This document shows positions 12,048 through 24,000 of a stretch of 64,000 bases of DNA, piece after piece. Origin of the DNA: Acanthopleura granulata (lineage: Eukaryota; Mollusca; Polyplacophora; Chitonida; Chitonidae); NCBI GenBank assembly GCA_016165875.1, contig JABBOT010000023.1, positions 1,922,001 to 1,986,000 of the forward strand, written 5' to 3'. Made by a program: the position numbers and the translations under genes. The notes beneath the pieces were generated by a model. The model made no database searches. It was not told where the DNA came from and saw only the letters and a list, made by a program, of their open reading frames with translations. The stretch's first letter is position 1; each line of letters starts with the position of its first letter.

Positions 12048-12090
12048 ATGAGGCGACAATCAGTGCTCCTGACCTTCGCAATCCTCACAG
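12048..12090 (+). CDS. Lectin/CUB receptor exon 1 (signal peptide)
   Basis: ATG with G at -3 opens MRRQSVLLTFAILTG, a basic start plus hydrophobic core. The donor CACAG/GTAACG leaves in phase 1 and fits exon 2. The upstream sequence is GC-rich leader. Confidence 0.75.
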
Positions 12091-15000
12091 GTAACGAGAC
12101 CGGTTTACCGTTAATTGTACGTCCCCTTGCGCCCTCCCGTGCTGTTGATATGTTTGGTGCGTCGCAAGCGTTAGGCATAGGCTATATCCCATAGTCTGCC
12201 TGGTTGCCGTGATAGTGGCATTGTGTGTATGGTTATCCTATACACTTATCCTTTGTACAGCTCTAGGGTGTCTAATATTAATAGAACCCTGTCATATGCC
12301 TTGTCAGGTAGACCGCTATCAGCTGTCCTATTTTAGCAGGCAAGCCTTGTATAGCTGTCATGTGGCGAATATCTTTCGTGTGTAGGTTCCTCTTGATACA
12401 TGCAGAACTGGCTGCAATTTATCACTAATATAAAAGCAATGCAGCAAAGAGAGAAAACCAGAGCAATGACGACAGTGTGACAGTTGCTAATTGTCCACTC
12501 ATTACCGATGAAATCCGCGGCCTGTTGTCAATTTAGGGTTTTATTGTAACTGTTCATGTAAATGCTTGAATACTAGAGCAACTTACGCGCCTCTGTCATC
12601 ACCAAACTCTTGACCCTGGTTATAAAGTGTTAATCCGTGTATGGATTTGTCTGAGGCCCAAATGGGACAGTGGGTAAGCACAAGTTGTATGGCGATGTGA
12701 CAAAGTGCCTGAGGGTGGGTAATTATTGGTATTCAGTAGATTTCGTTTGTATCGCTCTCACCTATTTGGGGTAGGTAGGCCTATAGCTATAGGTAGACGC
12801 GTTCAACTGTGTCCGTAGGTGTCGGTAATAGCTACTTACACGGTTACTATATATTTTCACTCAGCTGCAGTAAGTAGCCCTCGTGAAGTACTCTGTGTTA
12901 AGCACCCGTTATAACAGTTATACAACCGTACAGCAGTAACCCAGTATAACCAGACCTTATATACCTGGAGGTGAAGAAAAGAGCATACACATGTATCGTA
13001 CGCCTTAGATGTTTTGTAGAGAAAATTTCGGTTCAGATATAAGACCTGGTTTTGTAGGATGAATAGAATGGGTCCATCATGTTTCTCTTTTTTTTCTGAC
13101 ATGCACATGGGGTTCTGTTGGTAAATGTGATATGTTTGTGTGTACATATATCGATTTGCTGGATGATAACTATACCACTGGAGGGAATTTTGGATATGAA
13201 GGTTGAAAACTCTTAAAAAGTGTTACTGAGTTTTAAGTATGTTTAAAGTACAATAATTCCTGTGTGTCTATATAAAAAAATAATTCCGAACACGTACTGA
13301 CATCATCTGACCCTGAAAAGTGTTCCTGCTCCCGAACCCGACTCCAACTCACGTAAACGTGCAACTAGAGGTGAGGATTTGATAAATATCCCAAGATGAG
13401 GATTTCACACATATCCTCACCACTCATTTTGTGGAGTAGTGCCTTCAGTCCATCTTCAGAATGTGCGCTTTGGCAAGTTGCTTGTGTTGCATACGTACCA
13501 TGCCAGTATATAAATACTTGTAAAGATGCTGCCAAAATATGCAATTAGTGCATGTTATGACGTAGTTGTCGAGTCTATTCTTTCGAGACGTTGGGAGGAG
13601 TATACCTGCCGTGCCTCTTCCTTTAGAAACCACCTCCACAATGTCAACGCTTTACTTCAGGAGGACTCTGAAGGCACGACCTATGGTGTAGAGAGAATTA
13701 TAGAAGTTAACTCGTTGGTTACTACATTTGCAACGGCTTTGTATATACCTAAAATGTACATAAGGAAAGGGAGTATAAACTGTATCTGTATCAAGGCATA
13801 TAGCTTCACGACTGAGATCTCCTTTATCGATTTACTACACCTGTTTTTAAATGCATATGCAAACATAGACTTTTTGCCGGATTGACTTGTGAGAGTTTGG
13901 AGAGCTGTTGACACAGTTTCCTAGGTAACCTAGTCCAAAGGACACATATAGGGCCTAGTGGTCAAGACTGACTCCGTTCAGTCCGCTGCTCCTTAGCCAC
14001 CGAGATCGCGTGTTCGAATCCACCTCTCGCTAATTCCTTCCACTAATTCCACCGCCGCATGTCACAGGTGTGTTTATCCGAAAGCTTGCGAGATACGGCG
14101 GTTTCCCTTGTGTTTACGGGATTTCCCTTGTGTTAGCAGGGTTTCCCTCGAGGTACAAGGTAAGCTTGTACAGCACAGTTCTGTCAGCACACAGTAGTAT
14201 ATTAACCATGTATGTCCATTGTTTGTTATAAAACCTTTGTTACATGATAAATGCATGTCCTGCACAATGAATAATACATAAGTGTCATTGTTATTCCATG
14301 ATGCTTGATTTATAGAAGTGTAGAATTATTTAGTAATGCCCTGATTTGCTCGGCATGTGGACATTTATGGGAACGCTCATCTATCCTACCATGCATCTAC
14401 GTTTACAATCGATCAGCGGTATTGATAGTCAGTGTTATACAGGGAGCCGTTTCCTCAACATGTAATTGTTTAGGGATAAGTTATATGATTCCCAGCAGAC
14501 CAAACGAGGCCAGACTGCCGATTCACGGTTTCGGTTTTAGAACGTCATCTTTAGCGTAACCAACATTATGGTCCAGATTTGGGACGTCTAGGAGTTTTTA
14601 GCCCTTAATATACTTGTGAGTCTGTATATATTAATTTATCTTTTGTCCATGAAGACGTGTTTTCGTTTAGTGGAATCTGGATAAACTACAATATACTGTA
14701 GACTGACAGAAACCCCTTAAAATCGACTCATAATGCAGAATCCGTATCTTAGATAGCAACGCCATATGTACAGTATGCAACGTAAATAAACCCTAACGAA
14801 AAAGAAACATCTGTACTGTCTGTGCACGAAATGAAAATATCGGGCTAAGAAAGAATAACAAAACTACTTGTATATCGGTAACACTGCAATATATTCAGGC
14901 AAGCTTGGTTGATTTAAAAAAACATTTCTTGCACCAAAATGAATACATAATGTAAATTTTGCAGCGAAATACAGAATTGCGTGACAAGGCACTTCAGCCA

Positions 15001-18000
15001 ATAAAACATCTGCCATATAGAGACAACTTTCTGGAGATTAGGACCTTGCCAAAATTCAATTAGTTTCCTTTGAAACAACGCAATTTAAAAGCTCTTTGTG
15101 GGTATAGTTATACGCTGAGTTGCGTGATACTTCTGATATTTTAATGCTAATATGGAAAACTGCACAGAAAATGTAAAATTGCCTTCCGGAAAGCTGTGTG
15201 CACCGACCAGATGCCGCCCCCGATTGCATGGGTAATCATGCTAAGTATCTTAGTGACTCTATGTGGACAGCTGTGTGTGGCGTGCCAAGCGTGCAACAGC
15301 TGAGCGTGTAATATAGTACCTGAAGATCAGTGGTTGAGTGGGATATTAGGTATGGTGTAATCCATGCATCTGTGAATTTTATATTCATATTCATATAATT
15401 ACTTTTTGTTTTATACCTTTAATAATGAGTTTAGAAACCAATCAGTGAAATTATGTAATCTGTGAATCAATCAACCAAACATATTATCAATCAGTCATTT
15501 GATCAATTGACCCATCACTAATTCAGCAGCATTCGTCTCAAATACTTCCCATCCAAACCGGACTTCACTAATGCACCGTCTGCCTCTCTAAATTTAACAG
15601 TGTGACATCTGATACGGAGAGATGAAATTGGCGATTAGTTGGCGTATACATGGTTTCTGCATTATCCTGTAAATGTACCAGAGCTGGTATACGGATGTTA
15701 CCACCACACGATAGGGTGTATATACTGGGTACATGAATACATGTGCTTCGGGATTTTACGAGACTGTTTACCATTGTGTAAGACACTCCTAATAGGTTGG
15801 GGCCAACCACATTCTGATAACGAAACCATGGTATACACACCTACATGTATACATAAAATTCATATCATTGCTGTGGGTTCAGTTTGGGGTAAATTCGGGG
15901 CACGGTGTAAGTCTGTGATAAGAACAATACTTAATAAAAATCTAATATACTTTGGATGCAAAGAACAAGTGAAATTATTTTATGCTCCGGAGTTGCATAA
16001 GACGAGGATGAATATATGAGGATGTAAGTTTGCTTTGAAGAAATGTTATATTAGTGTGAATTCTAAAAGGCGTTAGGTGTGTAACAAGGATTTTATTTAT
16101 TTATATATTCGTGCTTTGCTTAGTACTCAAAATATTTCACTTGAAGGATAGAACGCCGGATTGTTGGTATAGAGGAAACAATTGCACCTTACGAGGTAGC
16201 TGACGGACGTCTGTCGCAAAGCCACAGTCTAACGAACCGTAGCTGACGGACGTCTGTCGCAAAGCCACAGTCTAACTAGCCGTAGCTGACGGACGTCTGT
16301 CGCAAAGCCACAGTCTAACTGGCCGTAGCTGACGGACGTCTGTCGCAAAGCCACACTCTAACGAGCCGTAGCTGACGGACGTCTGTCGCAAAGCCACAGT
16401 TTAACTAGCCGTAGCTGACGGACGTCTGTCGCAAAGCCACACTCTAACTAGTCGTAGCTGACGGACGTCTGTTGCAAAGCCACAGTCTGACTAGCCGTAA
16501 CTGACGGACGTCTGTCGCAAAGCCACAATCTAACTAACCAGACATGATTCAGACATACTGACGTTTGGTTGAAGTCATTGATTCCATTGGGTAAGCGAAG
16601 GCCCTGGACAAGGAATCTGTTATTCAGCAATGTATATGTGCCAATATGTAAGAACTTCTAATGTCTAATTGTTGCCAGTTGGACAACTCTCTTCATCAAA
16701 CTCTAAACAGTCCAAGATCGCAAAACTCTGTCACAGTTACAAATATACAGATTTCCCTAATACAACGCATCCATCACGTCCGCATAAGGCTCCAGCAATG
16801 GGACAATATTCAGCTATAGGCATTATTACAAAGGAAACTAAACATATGTCTTATCTGACATTCGTGAAGAATAGTTCCCAAGCTTCCTGGATCGCAATAC
16901 AGATTAATATATAGACGCCTTCTAAAACATAACTTCCTGACAGGAAAGAAGACGCAGCAAAACCAACGAAAGGCATTTAATTTCGGTGCCCATTCTCGCC
17001 GTACATTTACTACTACAGTAGTCCAGTGTATATACATGAAGGTTCTGAGAGGATGACCTTCCCTACAGCAAGATAATTACGTCGTAATTTTCTAAATATG
17101 AATTTTATATGAAGTATAGCATCGCAGGTTCCAGCATCAACTCCGAGAGTGCTCATAGGACAAAAGTATACACACAAATGTGAACTTAATATTAACAAAA
17201 CCTCTCCTAGCCATCTCTAACCCATTGAAATATCAAAACATCCTCTTCTGTATAGCTCTGGTTACTGAGATCCTAATATTAGCGAACAGTGTCCATAGCG
17301 ACTTGTATTGTGCTGGATGACTTTCAGTAAGCATTTGACAAGGTGATACCAACAGATTCTGTATTCCAACCTCTCACTGTACTGATATCCTAATTTCACA
17401 CTAGTTCAAAGCAAATTGCACGTCCTTCCCCCGTTTCAAATTCTGTTGACAAATGGCATCTGTGTTATCCCCTAACTCTTAAGAACTTGTGTAACCTAGT
17501 GACCATTCTAGCTTTTACGTACGAAACATGTAGTTTGCAGCCTCAGAGTGCGTGCTATACCCATCGCTATACCCAAATAACGATTAAAGTGTTGTTATAG
17601 ACTTCACCCATCCTCATTCAATTTGACATACATAACCATAATGTGAGGAATTAAAGCTCACATTGGATTGAACCCGCATTTGCTGCTGTTACTGGTGATG
17701 CTGTTTTGTCCCTATTTAATAGTGATCTGGGCTCATTGGTGGACTAAATATTCATGAGTATGGCGTGAAACACCAATCAAATAAATTAATCAAAGAAATT
17801 AATGGTGGCCTCAGCAATCGGTTAATACATCGTTAAAAATACGCAATAATCTCGTATAATCTGTATGGAGTACTACATTGCCTCATAACGTAACGGCCCT
17901 ACAGTGCAAAGGAAAAGTGAAAAATTAAGTCAACGTGCTTGTTCTTGTATTTATCCCACAATTTGCTCATGTCAGTAATTTTATACTATAATATCTGTGG

Positions 18001-21000
18001 TTTGAATTTCGACAAATTAGAAATTTTGATTGGTCATCCGAACTACCTATGAGTGAGCTTTTCAGTTTCAATTCAGTTTCATTCAAAATTACATTTGCAC
18101 GGCACATAGTTTTCGCTACGATTGTCTAATGTCTTGGGTGGGGTTGGGGGGTGGAGTGGAGAAGAAAAGACTTCAGTTAAATATGAAATATTCAGTAATG
18201 ACAGCAGTTTGGTTTTTAAATTACAGTTCCTCGCACGATGTACCTCGGCGTGTGACGTCAGTTGCCATAGAGGTTTGACCCAGATTTAGGTCCAAGTTTT
18301 GAAGCAAAACATCATTTATGGATAGCATGCCTTGTTACCCATTCACGAAAATAATGGATACCTTCACTATTTTCCAGAAGTTAATTAGGTGAATTAGGTG
18401 TTGTTTGATTGTAACCGTTTCTGCTGATATCTGTGCATCTGTGCATCTGGATTATAATCAAACCAACAAACGTTACTTTGTTTTCCAGCCATATAAAAAC
18501 GGTGAAATAAATGATGTGATAAAGAGGATTTGCAATTTGTGACCCATTATATCCGTTTATGGAACTTTTGAGCTCATCGATAATGGATGACTAACTGTAC
18601 CTTTTCATTACATTTAACGCGATCAATCACTTGTATGTGATAAAAATTCACAATATGAAACAGATAAATTCCATTTTTTAGGACAGATCAGGAGCTCCGA
18701 CGGCGGTAGGGCCAAGTCCAGTTCCGCCTGTGAGCAAGAGCGCGCGGACTTAAGATGTGACGCAGGGGAGAGAATCGCTATCAGAGGAGTGGAGTACAAT
18801 GTGAGGCAGAAAAGAGTGCGTCCTTGCTCCTTTCAGTCAGGGGACTGCAGGTTTCGGGTCAACTCCGACATTCCTCTGCTCACTGCTCAGTGTGCTGGAG
18901 CCCAGACATGTAACATTTCCACGACCCACCTGGACACCTCGGCCTCGTCTGCAAACTGTCCTGGCAGCCCACTCTATCGGACGATACATTATGATTGTAT
19001 AGCAGGTAAGGAGAATTCACTGCTGGGCGGGTTTTTCTCTTCAAAGAAATGATAATAGTCCGCATATGTAAGGTTGTGTTTTTTTGAAAGATTCGTAATT
19101 TGCGACCGTGAGTATTATTTCGATGACAACACATGTATACCTGGTGTGTCACTATGGTACATGCGCTTGACTTAACGTTGCGACAGCTTTGTAAGACTGG
19201 GTCTTAAAGGAGAAAACTGGGAAAGTATTGGGCTATTTGTGTTAAAAGAATATGGTTTGAAGGTTTAAAAACGAACATCAAGATTTTTTGTGGATTTTTT
19301 TCGTTCCGGGGTAACAAATTTTAAGGTAGGTCATAACACACTCAGTCGCGAAATATCTTCATGCAGAAGGGGACGTAAGTGTGAAAATAATTTTGATCAA
19401 TCAGAACGCAAAATTATGTAAAGCCCGATTTACGGATATGACATGAAACGGGCCCTGAAATCATTACCATTCTATTTTTTGAATGCACATGACGCTACTC
19501 ATATACGGATGCGATTTCAACTCGACGGTTGGCTGCTACGCCATGTTTTGTCACAGACAAGAGGGAATAGCTGGCAAGATACCAGAGTGTGCAGATTTTG
19601 TTTGCACAAACATCATGTCGAATACAGACGAGAAGGAGCCCGGCTTTTCATTTCACAGCTACAGCAAGCGGAGGGCCCGATTCACGTTAGTCAGCCAGCA
19701 TCGGGTCGGTAAAATATCAGCGTCTTCTGACAGCAGTGAGCTTATGGCGATGGCGATGAAGCATAATAAAGAATTATCGGATTGTGTTTTTTATATTTCC
19801 AAACCTTACTCTATCCACTACAATTTACGTTATACTTCCCCGGTCTTCTCCTTTAAAGGTGATTTCTTAGTTTAGAACTTTCGGGTCGATTTGTATATGT
19901 TCCAATTCGAAAACCACACATATACAGTTTGGACTGTTACTGATCAATTAAAGAACACAACAAAGAACTTTCTTTCCTTTTCTTAGACAAGGCAATCGGC
20001 AGGATCTGTACAGATGACCAGAAATTCGGGAGCACGCTGTACTTGGCTAATGAAGAGTACCCGACCCGCCTAAAGGGAGATAATTCTGGCTGTTCCTGTT
20101 CAGTATCCGCTGAATCGGGAAGAAAAGTGACTGTAACTGTCAATGAACTGACGCTAGATGTTGAAGAGGAAAGCAAAACCTGCAGACAATTCCTTAACAT
20201 ATCGGACTCTGCTACAAGCATAGTGTTTGATTGCTTAAAGCAACAGGGTTATTATGGCTACAGAGAAATCTTTAATGGCGGACCAGAGATTACGGTTCAG
20301 TTCAAGATGGGAAGCAGTGACGATGGCGGGCGTTTTCTCTTGCAACTGATAGGTAGGTAAAAGAAAACATTCGGCTCGAGCGTGTAGAGACTTGTGTGGT
20401 TGAGGATAGCCCGACTCTTATTCGTATCTGGTCCAGCAGGAAAATTTCATAAATTACCTAATACATGAACAGTTGTAACCCAAGCTGATACTTAATATTG
20501 AGGCTTCAAATAATTATACCTATGCATCAGTATACGACAGTCAAAATTAAGACTCAGCTGCAAATCGACTTGATGATATTTTAAATATGCACGTCAACAC
20601 ATATAAGACTGCAACAGAACCGAACTCTAGTCTTAACATGCCCAAGCACCCGGAGCTATCAGCCGTAGAGAATGCATTCTCCCCACATACAATCTGTCCA
20701 GAATGCTGGGCAGGTAGCATTTCGGCCCCTTTTGACTCAAGTCCATCCTGTTGTTTCACTTGGTATACACTGAGTCCTCAAGTTATCCAAATGGAAAACA
20801 TATGGAAGCCGCCACCAGCCAATCTAGCCAGAATACAACCCTTGAAAAGTTTGAATCGAGACCGCCAGGTTTCATACTCCACCTCAGGTGAGGTCCCTGG
20901 CAGGTTTAAAGATTAACCAAATTGTCATCGAAATCCAATTGTACCTTTCTGTTTTATGGCAAGAGCAAAAAACGGCAACGAACAAAAACAACTTTCAACA

Positions 21001-24000
21001 AAAAGTTCCGCATGAAGAAATGCTCGAACTGCCATCACGTACAATCAAGTTCGAATTGAAAACATGGCGGACGTTGGTTCGAATTGCTCGATTCAATCAT
21101 CTGCATTACTGTTAAACAATGGTTTACCGTTGCAGGCTTTGATATGTCTACACTTCTGGTGACTAAGACAATTAGTGTACATACCAAATATCTAAGAACG
21201 GGTTGGGGTTGTTAATTTTTCAAAGTCCGTAAAATTTTCCTTGTGATGTGATATGGCACAGGAGCTGAGCGCCACGAATGGAGCGCCCTCTCTGGCTTGA
21301 GCTATATTGTGGACAGAATCGTACTCTACACGTCGTAGGTGCCACTGACGATCCCATTCCTTTCCTCCATGGCTAATCTCCTAAACGCCACACAATCTGA
21401 CAGCATTGTGTGAGCATTTGTGACCACTGGCCTTACTTCCGGTACCAGATCGAGCTGTCGCTTGGATTGTGACAATATTTTCCACAGGTTTTTTGGTAGT
21501 AGGAACTTCTAAGATCAATACACAGGTATATAGGCCATGAATTCATGAAAATAATATTTAAGCATGAAGATTACTATATAAACCCACGATGACAGAACTA
21601 GAGTTGAGCGTCATTATGTGTACTTTGCGTTTGAATCGGAACAGTGAAATGCAGGATTGAGCGTTAAAAATTTTTAATTTTTTGGAGAAAATAACGTGCG
21701 TCTTTACCGGAACTCTTCATTTGTGAAAACAAGATGGCTATGTAGAACGACAGGGCCGCTGCGTGAATGAAAGCAGCAGGTTTTATCGTAACACAAGACA
21801 GTAAGACCTCACAGGGATCAGTCGAGAAACACTTGGTTTCAGTTTTAAAGTATTCAGCCAAGTAGTTTGGCTGATGTGATGAACAGCCCTATGGTAAGCC
21901 CACCACAATCTGTAAAACCAAAGGCACGGTTCCCGTGTCACTAAAACGGTTAAATTTATTTATATATTTGACTGGTGCATGTTTTAAGCTGCATGTACTC
22001 AAGAATGTTTCTCTTATATGTACGACGGCCAGTATTACGGTGGAAGGAAACTGGGCAGAGCCCGGGAGAAACCCACGACCTTCCGTATGATTCGTGCACA
22101 CCTTCCACGTACGACCGGAGTGGGAAATTCTCTCAGGCTAAATATCACTGATGTACAGTGGGAGAAATTTGGGCTGGTTCCCAGTGTTGTAAACAAAGAG
22201 ATTTGTAAAGATCAGCTTGGCCAACCAATGAAGTTTACACTGCTAATGCTATAAAATTTATTTATTTATTTATTTCATTGGAGGTAGACAATGTACTGTT
22301 ACAGTCGTGTATTGCAGCTTTCGATGTGAGAGTGATACTTCAGGAGAGTCAGTCTAAAGTAACCCGGACCTGAGCTTTGTGGTGTGTTAATTGTTCATTC
22401 CTGACTTTCCAATGACTATTTGTGTGCAAACTGGTCAGGTGGAACCGGTTACCATATCGGCTTACGTCCGAATCACCATTGCGCCGGACATGGTGCCTCT
22501 TCCAGGCTGGACAACTACGGTATACGGAGTCATTGCGTCTTTAAAGTGGAATATTCATCTCTGCACATTGTACATCTTCAGGGGATGGAGAACTGTCGCT
22601 GAAATGTCAACAGCAAGGCGAGACCCCGACAGCCGTACATTCCCAACCAGCGGACAACTCCCCTACTTCCGGTGAGAAGGATGAGGATCAAGGTAAGACA
22701 TGACCTTTGCTTCTGTCATCGTGTAATTGTAAAATAGTAAACAAGATGTGACTGTATACCTTTAACCGTCAGCCGGTGTTAAAAAGTCTATGGAGAGTTA
22801 CTATTGTGAGAATCTCCGACTAGTAGGTAATGATTGGGATTTAAGTTTGGACCAGCTACTTGCAACTAGCACTCAGTATGTCTTTCCAACATTACACTGA
22901 GAACAGAGTAACTCTCACACGAAACGTCAGGCGTCTCTTCTTTGATTATACATCTACAGGTTTTCTTATTTATTTTGGTGTCTTGTGCTGAATGAACAGC
23001 TGTATCGTAAACCTGGCAAAGGTATAGTCCAATTAGGCTATATATTTGCCAACACCTAAATTTCACGCTGCGATTTTTCAGTGTTGGATGTGGCGACCGT
23101 CGTGGGAATTGCCATAGCCGGTGCTGTGATCTTAATTGCTATTGTGGCTTTTGTGGTGTGCTATTGTAGGAAAAGGTGAGAAATATATATATTGTTTTTA
23201 TCAAAAGTCTTCCGTTAAAGAAGACGTGAAATTAAACAGTACTTTTCTTGTGTTCATAAATAATGGTGGACAGCAGTTCCATGAACGTTTATGAATATCT
23301 GGTCTTTTTGTTGAACTATCATAAAGATGAATGATTTACACGTTTACCCGTTGAAGTTCTCCAACACCGACTAACTTTATAATTCTGCTTGTCAAAAGGA
23401 AATAAGACGATTACTAGCAATGTATAACCTGCCAATATGTTAGTTTTAAAACATGGTGTATATCCAAACTTTCTTGCGCACTGGATGAGACAATTGTATA
23501 TACAAGGACGACAGTGCTGAGGCCGTCAACCATTTGCTTAACTTGAAATGGCTCACTCGCACAGTACGAATGATGCAGACTTGGGGCACTTCTGTGGCAT
23601 GATTCCATCACTTGATTTCTTCTTTCTTGATTTGTAAACATATTCCTCTCTTCGTAGAACGAGTCTGGAAGAAATTGCCCGTCAAAATTATTACCTTTTG
23701 AAAAAAGAAATATTTATTTGAATCTGTCCAGTTTACGGGCGGCTTATCAAACACTTCTGAGTGGTTCAAGTTATCCTGCATATCTACAGAATTTAATCAA
23801 GCGTGCAAGTAACGTTTATAGAATTTAATGGCAATCAATAAATAAATATTAAGACTAAAGATTGTGTCAAGACATTGTCTCAGTAGACTTTTACATAACC
23901 CAATTTTAAACCACTTCATCTCTGTGGGATTAATGTTTTAAGAGAAAATATTAACGGTGGCGGGTTAGTTTATTCTTTGTGGTTATAAAACTCCTGTGTG

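Noticed and set aside
13526..13885. 119-aa + strand open frame in intron 1
   Set aside because: No family resemblance, and a minus-strand open frame overlaps it; composition is that of the surrounding intron.
15639..16019. 126-aa + strand open frame in intron 1 of the receptor
   Set aside because: No recognisable domain, no convincing splice sites, and AT-rich codon use unlike the confirmed exons.
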